From contig NZ_JAASQK010000009.1 in assembly GCF_011762195.1 (NCBI RefSeq), forward strand, positions 62,001 to 126,000: a DNA stretch of 64,000 nucleotides, written 5' to 3'. Positions 37,182 to 46,097 of this stretch are shown one piece after another (the first letter of the stretch is position 1; every line of letters begins with the position of its first letter). This DNA comes from Sphingomonas oligoaromativorans (GTDB lineage Bacteria; Pseudomonadota; Alphaproteobacteria; Sphingomonadales; Sphingomonadaceae). A model generated the notes under the pieces. It searched no databases. It was not told the DNA's origin and saw only the letters and a list, made by a program, of their open reading frames with translations. A program made the translations under genes and the position numbers.

Positions 37182-38657
37182 TCAGCGTTCGACGATGCGT
37201 CCCGCTTCCATCGCGATGGTGCGGTGGCATAATTTGCGTGCGGCCGCCGCATCATGGGTGACGAACAGCATCGCCAGCCGACGCGTGCGCTGGAGCCGCA
37301 GCAGCAGATCGAGGATGCGCCCGGCAATCAGCACATCGAGCGCGGAGGTGGCCTCGTCGAGCAGCAGCAGCTCGGGTTCGGGCGCGAGAGCACGGGCGAT
37401 GGCGACGCGCTGCGCCTGCCCGCCGGAGAGCGTCGCAGGGCGGCGGTCGAGGAAATCGGATGCGAGCCCCACCTCGTCGAGCAATGTCCGAACCTTTTCG
37501 GCGCGTTGCCGGGCATCGAGTTCGGGGCGGAGGCGCAGCAGCGGTTCGGCGACGATCTCCGCCACCGTCCAGCGCGGATCGAGGCTGGCCGCCGGATCCT
37601 GGAAGACGGGCTGGATGAGGCGGCGATGCCCGGTCCGCATCCGGGCACGCGGCGGGAGCGCGGCGCCGCGCCAATGGACGCTGCCGCCGCTCTGCGGCCC
37701 CAGCCGCCCGATCGCGCGGGCCAGCGTCGATTTGCCCGAGCCCGAATGGCCAACCAGCGCCACCGCCTCGCCTTCCGCGATGCGCAGGTCGGCGTCCTTC
37801 ACCGCCTCCAGCCTGCGCCGCCGCCAGCCGGGCAACGCATAATCGACGCTCACACCGCGCGCCTCCAGCAGCGGCGCGCCGATCGGCGGACGCGGGGGGA
37901 GCGGCTCGTCCAGCCGGGGCATCGCCGTGACGAGCGCGCGCCCTTCCCGCGAAACGGGATAGGTGAGCACCGTGCGCGCGTCTCCCGCCTCGACGACATG
38001 ACCATTGTCGAGCAGCAGCGCGCGCGTGGCATGGCCGGCGACCGCCGGCAGATCGTGGCTGACCAGCAGCAGCGCGAGGCCGCGCGTCTGTCGCAGCCGG
38101 TCGAACAGCCGCATGATCCCGGCGCGCAAGGGGGCGTCGAGCGCCGAGGTCGGCTCGTCCGCCACCAGCAGCGCGGGGCGGTGGGCGATGGCGCAGGCGA
38201 TCATCGCGCGCTGGCGCTGTCCGCCCGACAGGCGATGCGGATAGGCGGCCAGCAGGCGCTCGGGCTCGTCGAGCCCGACTTCCGCGAGCAGGGCGACCAG
38301 CTCCTCATGGGTGGGGCGCGGGGCGCCCGTCTGCCGCCACGCTTCGGCGAGCTGGGCGCCGATGGTGAGGTGCGGGGCGAGCGCGGTGGCCGGCTGCTGG
38401 AAGACGAAGCCGGCACGGGCGCGGAGCCCGCGCAGCGTCGTCCCGGAGCAGCCGATCAGCTCCTCGCCCTCCAGCCGCGCCGATCCGCCCGCCATCGCGG
38501 GGAGCAGGCCGAAGGGCGCGAAGGCGGTGGTCGTCTTGCCCGATCCCGAGGCGCCGACCAGCGCCACGCATTCCCCGGCGTCCAGCGAGAAGGAGACGCC
38601 CGACAGGATGTGCTGCCCGCCGATCGTCGCCATCAGCCCGTCGACCGCGTAGATCAT
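37182..38657 (-). CDS. Oligopeptide/nickel-type ABC transporter, fused double ATPase
   Basis: A 491-residue protein with two complete ABC ATPase domains, as in YejF or GsiA (a DppD-DppF fusion). Domain 1 has Walker A GASGSGKT, signature LSGGQRQRA and Walker B LLVADEPTSALDA; domain 2 has GHSGSGKS, LSGGQAQRV and LLLLDEATSALDV. Both sites look competent. It energises the two permeases encoded just upstream on the same strand, which it overlaps by four bases. No substrate-binding protein lies nearby. Confidence 0.93.
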   Translation of the reverse strand: MIYAVDGLMATIGGQHILSGVSFSLDAGECVALVGASGSGKTTTAFAPFGLLPAMAGGSARLEGEELIGCSGTTLRGLRARAGFVFQQPATALAPHLTIGAQLAEAWRQTGAPRPTHEELVALLAEVGLDEPERLLAAYPHRLSGGQRQRAMIACAIAHRPALLVADEPTSALDAPLRAGIMRLFDRLRQTRGLALLLVSHDLPAVAGHATRALLLDNGHVVEAGDARTVLTYPVSREGRALVTAMPRLDEPLPPRPPIGAPLLEARGVSVDYALPGWRRRRLEAVKDADLRIAEGEAVALVGHSGSGKSTLARAIGRLGPQSGGSVHWRGAALPPRARMRTGHRRLIQPVFQDPAASLDPRWTVAEIVAEPLLRLRPELDARQRAEKVRTLLDEVGLASDFLDRRPATLSGGQAQRVAIARALAPEPELLLLDEATSALDVLIAGRILDLLLRLQRTRRLAMLFVTHDAAAARKLCHRTIAMEAGRIVER

Positions 38658-39445
38658 GGCGCCAGCCGATCCCGGAGCGCTTCGCCCGCGCGCGTCAGCG
38701 CCACCAGCAACGTCACCAGCACCGCGCCCGGCACCAGCAGCGTGGCCGCCGCGACATCCATGTCCTCGGCGCCGTCATGGACGAGGATGCCGAGCGATGT
38801 CATCGGTTCCTGCACGCCTAGCCCTAAGAAGGAGAGGAAGCTCTCCACCATCACCACCTGCGGCACGGTGAGCAGCAGATAGGCGATGGCGACGCCCGCG
38901 AGGTTGGGCAGCAGATGGCGCGTCATGATCGCGCTCGTGCCGGCGCCGGCGGCCTCGGCGGCGAGAATGAAGGGGCGGTGCCTGAGTCGCAGCACCTCGC
39001 CGCGCACGACGCGCGCCATGGTCAGCCATTCGACGGCGCCGATGCCGGCGAACACCAGCACGATCGAGCGGCCGAACACGACCATCAGCAGGATCACCAC
39101 GAACATGAAGGGCAGCGCGTAGAGCGCGTCGACGATCCGCATCATCGCCTCGTCGATGCGTCCGCCGCACCAGCCGGCGATCATCCCCCAGAGCGTGCCG
39201 ATCGCCAGCGCCACCCCCGCCGCCGCGCCCGCCACGGCGAGCGTCACCCGCGTGCCGGCGAGCGTGCGGGCGAGCAGGTCGCGGCCCACCGCGTCGGTGC
39301 CGAGGAGGTGACCGGGGGAGAGCGGCGGCGCCCGCACCGCGCTCCAGTCGATCGCGTCATAGCTCCACGGCAGCAGCAGCGGGCCGAGGATGGCGGCGAG
39401 CGCGATCCCCGCGACGATAGCGAGCGGCAGGACGCCCGGCCTCAT
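38654..39445 (-). CDS. ABC transporter permease (DppC-like)
   Basis: A 263-residue inner-membrane permease of the DppC/OppC class with about six helices. The N-terminal helix (LAIVAGIALAAILGPLLLPW) is followed by the class motif GHLLGTDAVGRDLLARTLAG and the EAA loop (AAEAAGAGTSAIMTRHLLPN). The ATG at 39445 overlaps the DppB-like stop (ATGA). It forms the channel with the preceding permease. Confidence 0.93.
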   Translation of the reverse strand: MRPGVLPLAIVAGIALAAILGPLLLPWSYDAIDWSAVRAPPLSPGHLLGTDAVGRDLLARTLAGTRVTLAVAGAAAGVALAIGTLWGMIAGWCGGRIDEAMMRIVDALYALPFMFVVILLMVVFGRSIVLVFAGIGAVEWLTMARVVRGEVLRLRHRPFILAAEAAGAGTSAIMTRHLLPNLAGVAIAYLLLTVPQVVMVESFLSFLGLGVQEPMTSLGILVHDGAEDMDVAAATLLVPGAVLVTLLVALTRAGEALRDRLAP

Positions 39446-40362
39446 CCCGCGGCCCTCGGGTCGAGCCAGCCATAGAGCAGGTCGGCGATCAGGTTGAACA
39501 GCAGGATCAGGCCGGCGTAGAGGATCACCACCGCCAGCACGAGCGGATAGTCCCGGTTGAGCGCACCCTGCACGAAATAGCGGCCGAGCCCCGGCAGCGC
39601 GAACACCGTCTCCACCACCACCGCGCCGGTGAGCAGCCCGGCCGCCGCCGGGCCGACATAGCTCGCCACCGGCACCAGCGCCGGGCGGAGCGCATGGCGC
39701 AGCAGGATGCGCCCCTCGGAGAGGCCGCGCGCGCGGGCGGTGCGGACATGATCCTGCGCCAGCGTGGTGGCGAGGCCGGCGCGGGCGAGGCGGGCGATGG
39801 CCCCTGCGGTCGGCAACGCCAGCGCGATGACGGGCAGCAGCAGATGACGCGGATCGCCGCCGCCCCAGCCGGATACCGGCAGCCATCCGAGCAGCAGCGC
39901 GAAGGCCAGCACCAGCAGCGGCCCGGTGACGAAGCTCGGCAGCAGCGTCGCGATGGTGGCGGCGAGCATCAGCACCCGGTCGGCCCATCCACCGGGCCGC
40001 ATCGCCGCCAGGGCTCCGGCCGCGATGCCGAGCGGGAGCGCCACGGCCAGCGCCAGTCCTCCCAAGGTCAGCGAGACGGGCAGCCCCTGCCGCACCAGAT
40101 CGCCGACCGAGAAATCGCGATAGACCAGCGAAGGCCCGAAATCCCCCTGCGCCAGCCCGAGCAGATAGCGCCCGAGCTGCTCGATCAGCGGCCGGTCGAG
40201 CCCATAGGCATGGGCGAGCGCGGCGCGGGTCGCCGGGTCGAGCGGGCGTTCGGCGTCGAACGGCCCGCCCGGCGCGACGCGCATCAGCAGGAAGGAAAGG
40301 AGGATGACGGCGGCCATCGTCGGCAGCGCCGTCATCAATCGCCGGACGAGGATCGCGCGCAT
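39442..40362 (-). CDS. ABC transporter permease (DppB-like)
   Basis: A 306-residue permease of the DppB/OppB class. The N-terminal signature ILVRRLMTALPTMAAVILLS leads into GGPFDAERPLD and the EAA loop (ARARGLSEGRILLRHALRPA). The helices VIALALPTAGAIARLARAG and AVVVETVFALPGLGRYFVQG are typical. It lies 45 bases downstream of the lipoprotein gene on the same strand. Substrate: oligopeptides, nickel or a microcin-like compound are all possible. Confidence 0.93.
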   Translation of the reverse strand: MRAILVRRLMTALPTMAAVILLSFLLMRVAPGGPFDAERPLDPATRAALAHAYGLDRPLIEQLGRYLLGLAQGDFGPSLVYRDFSVGDLVRQGLPVSLTLGGLALAVALPLGIAAGALAAMRPGGWADRVLMLAATIATLLPSFVTGPLLVLAFALLLGWLPVSGWGGGDPRHLLLPVIALALPTAGAIARLARAGLATTLAQDHVRTARARGLSEGRILLRHALRPALVPVASYVGPAAAGLLTGAVVVETVFALPGLGRYFVQGALNRDYPLVLAVVILYAGLILLFNLIADLLYGWLDPRAAG

Positions 40363-40407
40363 GGGTGGCTCAGCCCCTCATGCCGCGATCGCTGTCCGGG
40401 TCACCGC

Positions 40408-40830
40408 TTATTGCGGGGTGGAGACGGTCGTGTTCTGGGCGTTGCCGGCCGGCGCCGCCAGGATGTTCTTGGTGTCCGCGCCCTTGTCGACCACGCTGGT
40501 CGCGGGCGAGCCGGCTTCCGAGCGGATGCCCGCGTCGGGCGCGCCGCCGGCGGCTTCGACGAGGCTCTGCTGGCCGGGGCTCACCGCCGCCTTGCCGCCG
40601 AACATCGCGGCGAGCGCTTCGGACGCGGCGGTCTGCTCCTGCGGGCGCGGCGCGCCGGGGCGCGGCGGACGCAGCGCGAAATCGGGCGGGATGACGAGCG
40701 GCGGCGAGCGCGTCACCGCAAACTCATTGGGGGCGTTGCGATTGCCGAAGCCCGTCGCCTTGGAGCTTGCGCAGGCCGACAGCGCGCCCAGCGCTCCCAG
40801 CATCGCCAACGCACCGATCGTCTTACGCAT
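40408..40830 (-). CDS. DUF3035 lipoprotein (BamF-like)
   Basis: A 140-residue lipoprotein with lipobox LGALSAC (Cys at residue 20). The core NAPNEFAVTRSPPLVIPPDFALRPPRPG is the DUF3035 signature. In Caulobacter a DUF3035 protein is BamF, an extra subunit of the outer-membrane barrel assembly machine; that role is inferred here. The rest is Ala/Gly/Pro-rich and probably unfolded. Its start overlaps the lspA stop by eight bases, so the lipoprotein is co-expressed with the signal peptidase that would process it. Confidence 0.85.
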   Translation of the reverse strand: MRKTIGALAMLGALGALSACASSKATGFGNRNAPNEFAVTRSPPLVIPPDFALRPPRPGAPRPQEQTAASEALAAMFGGKAAVSPGQQSLVEAAGGAPDAGIRSEAGSPATSVVDKGADTKNILAAPAGNAQNTTVSTPQ

Positions 40831-41341
40831 GCAGATCCTCCGAAGCCGCGGCGGGCGCGCGCGCGAACAGCGCCCGCAGCACCAGCAGCAATACGCCTAT
40901 GGTAATAGCGGCATCGGCGACATTGAACACCAGGAAAGGATGCCAGTCGCCGAAATGCAGATCGAGGAAGTCGGCCACATAGCCGAGCCGCACCCGATCG
41001 GCGATGTTGCCGAACGCCCCGCCGAGCACGAGGCCGAGCGCGCAGGCATCCGCCTTGTTGCGCTCGCGCCACAGCCAGAAGATCACGGCGGCGGCGATCG
41101 CGCCGGTCATCGCGACCAGCAGCCAGCGATCCATCGCGCTGCCGGCCGTCAGGAAGCCCATCGAGATGCCGTGATTCTCGACCCACAGCAGGCGAAAGAT
41201 CGGCAGCAGCTCGATCCCGCCGCGGCCCGGCAGGTCGATGCCCTGCACGATCACCGCCTTGATGATCTGATCGACCGCGAAGGTGAGGATCGCGAGGCCG
41301 AAGCCCAGCCGGCGGAAGCGCCCCTGCACGAGATCAGCCAT
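40823..41341 (-). CDS. lspA: Lipoprotein signal peptidase LspA
   Basis: The type II signal peptidase that cuts prolipoproteins after lipidation, in the inner membrane. The 172-residue protein has four transmembrane helices. The catalytic Asp pair is D124 (GYVADFLD) and D143 (FNVADAAI), the same spacing as in Pseudomonas LspA, and GNIADRVRLG precedes it. The ATG at 41341 overlaps the ileS stop by eight bases; an ATG four codons earlier is unlikely. Confidence 0.95.
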   Translation of the reverse strand: MADLVQGRFRRLGFGLAILTFAVDQIIKAVIVQGIDLPGRGGIELLPIFRLLWVENHGISMGFLTAGSAMDRWLLVAMTGAIAAAVIFWLWRERNKADACALGLVLGGAFGNIADRVRLGYVADFLDLHFGDWHPFLVFNVADAAITIGVLLLVLRALFARAPAAASEDLHA

Positions 41342-44300
41342 GCACCGCCCCATCGCAGCGGTCGCAGAGCGCGCCGTCCTCGGTCACCTCCGGCAGATGG
41401 CGCCAGCAGCGGCCGCATTTGTGCCAGTCGGTGATGGTGACGGCGACGGTGGTGGTGTCGGTCGTCTCAAGCTGCACGTCGGAGACGATGAACAGCTCGG
41501 CCAGCTCGGACGGGGTGGCGGCCGGACGCTCGGGCGTGCCGATCGCGACCTTCGCCTGAAGGCTGGAGCCGATCTCCTTGGCCTTGCGCTTGGGCTCGAT
41601 CTCGGCCGAGACGGCGAGGCGCAGGCGGCGGAGATCCTCCCAGTTGGCGGCGAGGCCTTCGTCCATCCACAGGCCGTCGACCTCGGGCCACTCGGTGAGA
41701 TGCACCGAGCCCGCGTCCGGATAGCGCGTGCCCCACACTTCCTCGGCCGTGAAGCAGAGGATCGGGGCGGCATAGCACACCAGCGCGTGGAACAGGATGT
41801 CGAGCGTCGTGCGATAGGCGCGGCGCGTGAGCGAGGTCGGCGCGTCGCAATAGAGCACGTCCTTGCGGATATCGAAGAAGAAGGCCGAGAGATCGGCGTT
41901 CGCGAAATCCGTGAGCGCCCGCGCGTAGCGGTTGAACTCGAAGGCGTCCGCCGCCGACTTCAGCTCCGCATCCAGCTTGGCGAGCAGGTGGAGCACATAG
42001 CGCTCCAGCTCGGGCATGTCGGCCGCCGCGACGCGCTCCTCGTCGGTGAAGCCGTCGAGCGCGCCCAGCATGTAGCGGAAGGTGTTGCGCAGCTTGCGGT
42101 ACGCGTCGGACGTGCCGGCCAGCACCTCCTTGCCGATGCGGACGTCCTCGAAATAGTCGGTCGAGGCGACCCACAGGCGCAGGATGTCGGCGCCGCTCTC
42201 GTTGATGATCTTGAGCGGATCGACGACGTTGCCGAGGCTCTTCGACATCTTGCGGCCCTGCCCGTCGAGCGCGAAGCCGTGGGTCAGCACCGCGTCGTAA
42301 GGCGCGCGGCCGCGCGTGCCGCAGCTCTCCAGCAGCGAGGACTGGAACCAGCCGCGATGCTGGTCCGAGCCTTCGAGATAGAGGTTCGCGCGGACGCCCT
42401 CGCCATAGCGGGCCTCGATCGTGAAGGCGTGGGTGGAACCCGAATCGAACCACACGTCGAGGATGTCGTTCACCGGCTCCCAGCCCTTGCCGGCATGGTC
42501 GCCCAGCAGCACGTCATGATCGGCGGTGAACCACGCATCCGCGCCGCCGGCCTTGAAGGCCTCGACGATGCGGGCGTTGACCGCCGGATCGTTCAGATAT
42601 TTGCCGTCCTTGTCGACATAGAGCGCGATCGGCACGCCCCAGGCGCGCTGGCGCGAGATCACCCAGTCGGGGCGGCCCGACACCATCGCGCCGATGCGGT
42701 TGCGCGCCTTCTCGGGCACCCAGCGGGTCTGCTCGATCGCGTCCATGGCGAGTTCGCGGAGGGTGGGGCCGTTGGAGGTCATGTTTGCGGCACGTCCTTC
42801 GACAGGCTCAGGACGAACGGTGTTTCCCGCTGAGCCCTCATCCCCGTTGCCGCCAGCCAAACCCGCCCCGTTCGTGCTGAGCGCGGTCGAAGCATGTGCC
42901 CCAAGCGCAGCGTCTGCCTCCGAAAGCGCGCGCCCCTCCACCGCATCGATTTCCGCCGCGATCGGCTTGTCCATGGCGATGAACCACTGCGGCGTGCAGC
43001 GGAAGATCACCTTGGCCTTGGAGCGCCACGAGTGCGGATAGCTGTGCTGGAAGCTGCCCGATGCGAGCAGGGCGCCGACTTCGCGCAGGTCCGAGCAGAT
43101 CGGGCCTTCGGGCGCGTTGAGCTTGGGGTTGATGACGGAGAGCGGGTTGCCGCCCATCCACGCCCAGTCGGCGCGGTAGCGGCCGTCGCCTTCCACCGCG
43201 AACACCGGGTCGATGCCGTGCGCCTTGCAGAGCAGGAAGTCGTCCTCGCCATGATCCGGCGACATGTGGACGAGGCCGGTGCCGGCGTCGGTGGTGACGA
43301 AATCGCCGGGCAGGAAGGGGCGGGGCTTGGCGAAGAAGCCGCCCTTCTCGTGCATCGGGTGACGCGCGATGGTGCCGGCGAGCATGAAGCCTTTGAGCTC
43401 CATCTCAACTGCGTCGCTATTGTCCCACTTGGACCCGATGCGCTCTAGAAAGCTCGCAACCAGCGGGGTAGCAACGAGAAAGCGCTTACCGGCGTAGGCT
43501 GCCAACGTTGGCTCGCTGTCCACCGCGCCGGTCTTCAACTCGAAAAGTGAATACTCAACGTCCGGCCCATAGGCGAGCGCCTGATTGACCGGGATCGTCC
43601 AAGGCGTCGTCGTCCAGATCACCGCATGGGCGCCGACCAGCTCGGGGATCGCGCTCTCGACGATCTCGAATGCCACGTCGATCTGCGTGGACGTGATGTC
43701 CTCATACTCGACCTCGGCCTCGGCGAGCGCGGTCTTCTCGACCGGGGACCACATCACCGGCTTCGCGCCGCGATAGACCTGGCCCGTCTCCGCGAACTTG
43801 AGGATCTCGCCGACGATCGCCGCCTCGGCGTCGAACTTCATGGTGAGATAGGGATCGTCCCAATCGCCCATCACGCCCAGCCGCTTGAACTGCTGGCGCT
43901 GCGTGTCGACCCAGCGGTCGGCATAGGCACGGCACTCGGCGCGGAACTGCGCGACGGGCACCTCGTCCTTGTTCTGCTTCTTGGCGCGATAGGCTTCCTC
44001 GACCTTCCATTCGATCGGCAGGCCATGGCAGTCCCAGCCGGGAACGTAGGGCGCGTCCTTGCCCATCAAGGTCTGCGAACGGACGATGATGTCCTTCAGC
44101 ACCTTGTTCATGGCGTGGCCCATATGGATGTCGCCATTGGCGTAGGGCGGGCCGTCGTGGAGGATGAAGCGCTCGCGGCCGGCGCGTGCTTTACGCAGCG
44201 TGCCGTACAGATCCTCGCTTTCCCACTTCGCCAGAATCGCCGGTTCCTTGGCGGCGAGGCCCGCCTTCATGGGGAAGTCGGTCTTCGGCAGGAAGACGGT

Positions 44301-44345
44301 GTCGCGCCAGTCGCGCTGCTGCGGGGTATCGGTTGCGTCGGCCAT
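41334..44345 (-). CDS. ileS: Isoleucine-tRNA ligase IleS with in-frame palindromic-repeat insertion
   Basis: It charges tRNA-Ile. The 1003-residue class I enzyme has the HIGH motif as PYANGDIHMGH, the KMSKS loop GRKMSKSLGN, an editing domain (WTTTPWTIPVNQAL, TTDAGTGLVHMSPDHGEDD) and a C-terminal zinc-binding Cys set (CGRCW, CDRC). After PQWFIAMDKPI, where relatives continue within a few residues to LRELA, about 60 extra residues appear; residues 484-518 are encoded by an inverted repeat pair at 42793-42894 (NTVRPEPVEG and HASTALSTNG). The frame is intact and the enzyme is presumably functional. It lies 44 bases after ribF. Confidence 0.95.
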   Translation of the reverse strand: MADATDTPQQRDWRDTVFLPKTDFPMKAGLAAKEPAILAKWESEDLYGTLRKARAGRERFILHDGPPYANGDIHMGHAMNKVLKDIIVRSQTLMGKDAPYVPGWDCHGLPIEWKVEEAYRAKKQNKDEVPVAQFRAECRAYADRWVDTQRQQFKRLGVMGDWDDPYLTMKFDAEAAIVGEILKFAETGQVYRGAKPVMWSPVEKTALAEAEVEYEDITSTQIDVAFEIVESAIPELVGAHAVIWTTTPWTIPVNQALAYGPDVEYSLFELKTGAVDSEPTLAAYAGKRFLVATPLVASFLERIGSKWDNSDAVEMELKGFMLAGTIARHPMHEKGGFFAKPRPFLPGDFVTTDAGTGLVHMSPDHGEDDFLLCKAHGIDPVFAVEGDGRYRADWAWMGGNPLSVINPKLNAPEGPICSDLREVGALLASGSFQHSYPHSWRSKAKVIFRCTPQWFIAMDKPIAAEIDAVEGRALSEADAALGAHASTALSTNGAGLAGGNGDEGSAGNTVRPEPVEGRAANMTSNGPTLRELAMDAIEQTRWVPEKARNRIGAMVSGRPDWVISRQRAWGVPIALYVDKDGKYLNDPAVNARIVEAFKAGGADAWFTADHDVLLGDHAGKGWEPVNDILDVWFDSGSTHAFTIEARYGEGVRANLYLEGSDQHRGWFQSSLLESCGTRGRAPYDAVLTHGFALDGQGRKMSKSLGNVVDPLKIINESGADILRLWVASTDYFEDVRIGKEVLAGTSDAYRKLRNTFRYMLGALDGFTDEERVAAADMPELERYVLHLLAKLDAELKSAADAFEFNRYARALTDFANADLSAFFFDIRKDVLYCDAPTSLTRRAYRTTLDILFHALVCYAAPILCFTAEEVWGTRYPDAGSVHLTEWPEVDGLWMDEGLAANWEDLRRLRLAVSAEIEPKRKAKEIGSSLQAKVAIGTPERPAATPSELAELFIVSDVQLETTDTTTVAVTITDWHKCGRCWRHLPEVTEDGALCDRCDGAVHG
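42793..42894. repeat. REP-like inverted repeat pair inserted in ileS
   Basis: Two copies of a sphingomonad dispersed motif in inverted orientation: CTTCGACAGGCTCAGGACG (inside 42793-42820) and CCGTTCGTGCTGAGCGCGG (42868 onward). The arms can fold into a long hairpin. The unit is inserted without breaking the ileS frame, like palindromic elements known from Rickettsia genes. The spacer encodes Gly/Ala/Asn-rich sequence. Confidence 0.8.
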
Positions 44346-44389
44346 ATCGCGCCGGGGATTAGAGAACGGCCGCCCTCGGGGCAAGGATT

Positions 44390-45316
44390 CTAGGCGGTGA
44401 GGATGCTCCGGGCCGCCGCGCAATCCGCCTCGATCTGGGCGGTGAGGGCGTCGAGGCTGTCGAACTTCGCCTCGGGGCGCAGAAAACGGACCAGCTCGAC
44501 GGTCAGCTCCTGCTCGTAGAGGTCGCCCGAAAAGTCGAAGAAGTAAGGCTCCAGCAGCTCCTTGGGCGGATCGAACTGCGGCCGGATGCCGAGATTCGCC
44601 GCCCCGTTCAGAACGCGGCCGTCCTCCAGCCGCCCCCGCACCGCATAGACGCCATAAGCCGGGCGCAGATAGTCGCCGAGCGCGATGTTCGCGGTCGGGA
44701 AGCCGATGGCGCGGCCGAGCTTGTCGCCATGCTGGACCATGCCCCGGATCGCGAAGGGGCGGGTGAGCAGCCGCGTGGCCTCTTCCACCTCGCCGGCCTT
44801 GAGATGCTGGCGGATGCGGGTGGAGGAGGCGACCGCGCCGTCCGTCTCGACCGCGCGGACCGTCTCGGCGCGGATGCCGTGGCGCTGGCCCAGCAGCGCG
44901 AGATCGGCGGTGGTGCCGGCGCGGCCCTTGCCGAAGGTGAAATCCTCGCCCGTCACCACGCCCGCCGCGCCGATCCGCTGGTGCAGCCATTGGGCGACGA
45001 ACTCCTCCGGGCTCACCGCCGCGAGCGCCCGGTCGAAGGGCAGCGCCAGCGCGGCGTCGGCGCCGAAGGCCTCGAACAGGTCCATCCGCTGGGGGATGGT
45101 GGTCAGCAGGAAGGGCGGGGCGTCCGGCCTGAACAGCCGCGCGGGATGCGGATCGAAGGTGGCGACCATCGCCGGCCGGCCCTCGGCGCGGGCGCGCTCG
45201 ATGGCGCGGCCCACCACCGCCTGATGGCCGACATGGAAGCCGTCGAAATTGCCGAGCGCCACGATCGCGCCCCGCGCAAGGGCGGGAACCGGCTGATCCC
45301 CGGAGAGCCGTATCAT
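44390..45316 (-). CDS. ribF: Bifunctional riboflavin kinase/FAD synthetase RibF
   Basis: It phosphorylates riboflavin to FMN and adenylates FMN to FAD. The 308-residue protein has the N-terminal FAD synthetase domain (ALGNFDGFHVGHQAVV, TFDPHPARLF, GEDFTFGKGRAG, SSTRIR) and the C-terminal riboflavin kinase domain (HGDKLGRAIGFPTANI, YGVYAVR, NLGIRP). It lies between folA (50-base gap) and ileS (44-base gap); the ribF-ileS-lspA order is widely conserved. Confidence 0.95.
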   Translation of the reverse strand: MIRLSGDQPVPALARGAIVALGNFDGFHVGHQAVVGRAIERARAEGRPAMVATFDPHPARLFRPDAPPFLLTTIPQRMDLFEAFGADAALALPFDRALAAVSPEEFVAQWLHQRIGAAGVVTGEDFTFGKGRAGTTADLALLGQRHGIRAETVRAVETDGAVASSTRIRQHLKAGEVEEATRLLTRPFAIRGMVQHGDKLGRAIGFPTANIALGDYLRPAYGVYAVRGRLEDGRVLNGAANLGIRPQFDPPKELLEPYFFDFSGDLYEQELTVELVRFLRPEAKFDSLDALTAQIEADCAAARSILTA

Positions 45317-45366
45317 GGCCGCGCGCTATAGCAGGTGGGCGCGCGATGCCAAGGGAAGCGCGCCGC

Positions 45367-45852
45367 TCAGCCGCGCACCAGCGTGACGAAGCTGTAGGCG
45401 GGGCGGTCACCTTCGGCCGCATGGTCCTCGCGGAACGTCTCGCGCCAGCCGCTGCCCAGATCGGGCATGTGGGTGTCGCCCTCCGGCCGGGCGTGGACTT
45501 CGGTCAGCTCGACGCGATGCGCCAGGGGCAGGAAGAGGCGGTATATCTCCGCGCCCCCGATCACCGCCACCACCGGCCCTCCGGCGAGCGCCAGCGCCGC
45601 CTCGACGCTGGTGGCGACCTCCGCGCCCTCGGCAGCCCACGCGGCGTCGCGGGTCAGCACGATATGGCGGCGGCCGACGAGCAGGTTCGGGAAGCTCTCG
45701 AACGTCTTGCGGCCCATCACCATCGGAAGCCCGCCGGTCATCGCCTTGAAGCGCCGGAGGTCGGCGGGCAGGCGCCAGGGCAGGCCGCCCTCCACCCCGA
45801 TCACGCCATTGTCCGCGCGCGCCGCGAAGAAGACGATCTCGGCGCCGCTCAT
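45367..45852 (-). CDS. folA: Dihydrofolate reductase FolA
   Basis: NADPH-dependent reduction of dihydrofolate. The 161-residue length is typical. Landmarks: IVFFAARADNGVIGVEGGLPW (substrate/Met20 loop), LPADLRRFKAMTGG with the catalytic acid Asp, VMGRKTFESFP, VVAVIGGAEIYRLFLP. The start at 45852 gives the normal N-terminus; an earlier in-frame ATG at 45909 adds a non-conserved Arg/His/Ser tail. It is the probable first gene of the folA-ribF-ileS-lspA run. Confidence 0.94.
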   Translation of the reverse strand: MSGAEIVFFAARADNGVIGVEGGLPWRLPADLRRFKAMTGGLPMVMGRKTFESFPNLLVGRRHIVLTRDAAWAAEGAEVATSVEAALALAGGPVVAVIGGAEIYRLFLPLAHRVELTEVHARPEGDTHMPDLGSGWRETFREDHAAEGDRPAYSFVTLVRG

Positions 45853-46019
45853 GCGGGAAGGGCCGTCGGGCGGGGAAGAGAGTGCATGATGCCGTCCTGA
45901 GATGCGCAAGCCTTGGCCCCTCCTAGAGAGGGACGGACGAGGGGCGCAAGCCGGACGGTGATTCTGCCGGCAGGACGATGAATCGTGCGGGAAAAACGAT
46001 TCGCCGCACGGGTCGGGCG

Positions 46020-46033
46020 ATCGGTCGACCGAT
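46020..46033. promoter_or_regulatory. Perfect 14-base palindrome upstream of the CHAP gene
   Basis: ATCGGTCGACCGAT, a perfect palindrome, lies 65 bases before the CHAP gene start and between it and divergent folA. A second, 7-base inverted repeat (CGTGCGG/CCGCACG) lies just upstream. It could be a binding site for a dimeric regulator; no regulator gene is adjacent. Confidence 0.35.
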
Positions 46034-46097
46034 TGTTTAGTCTCTCGGGATTATCGTTACACCCCGATCGCACGGGGAAGTTGGGGCGTTGTCGAAC

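Noticed and set aside
44346-45422. An N-terminal extension of ileS across ribF in the same strand.
   Set aside because: The sequence upstream of 44345 is ribF in another frame; IleS starts normally at MADATDTPQQ.
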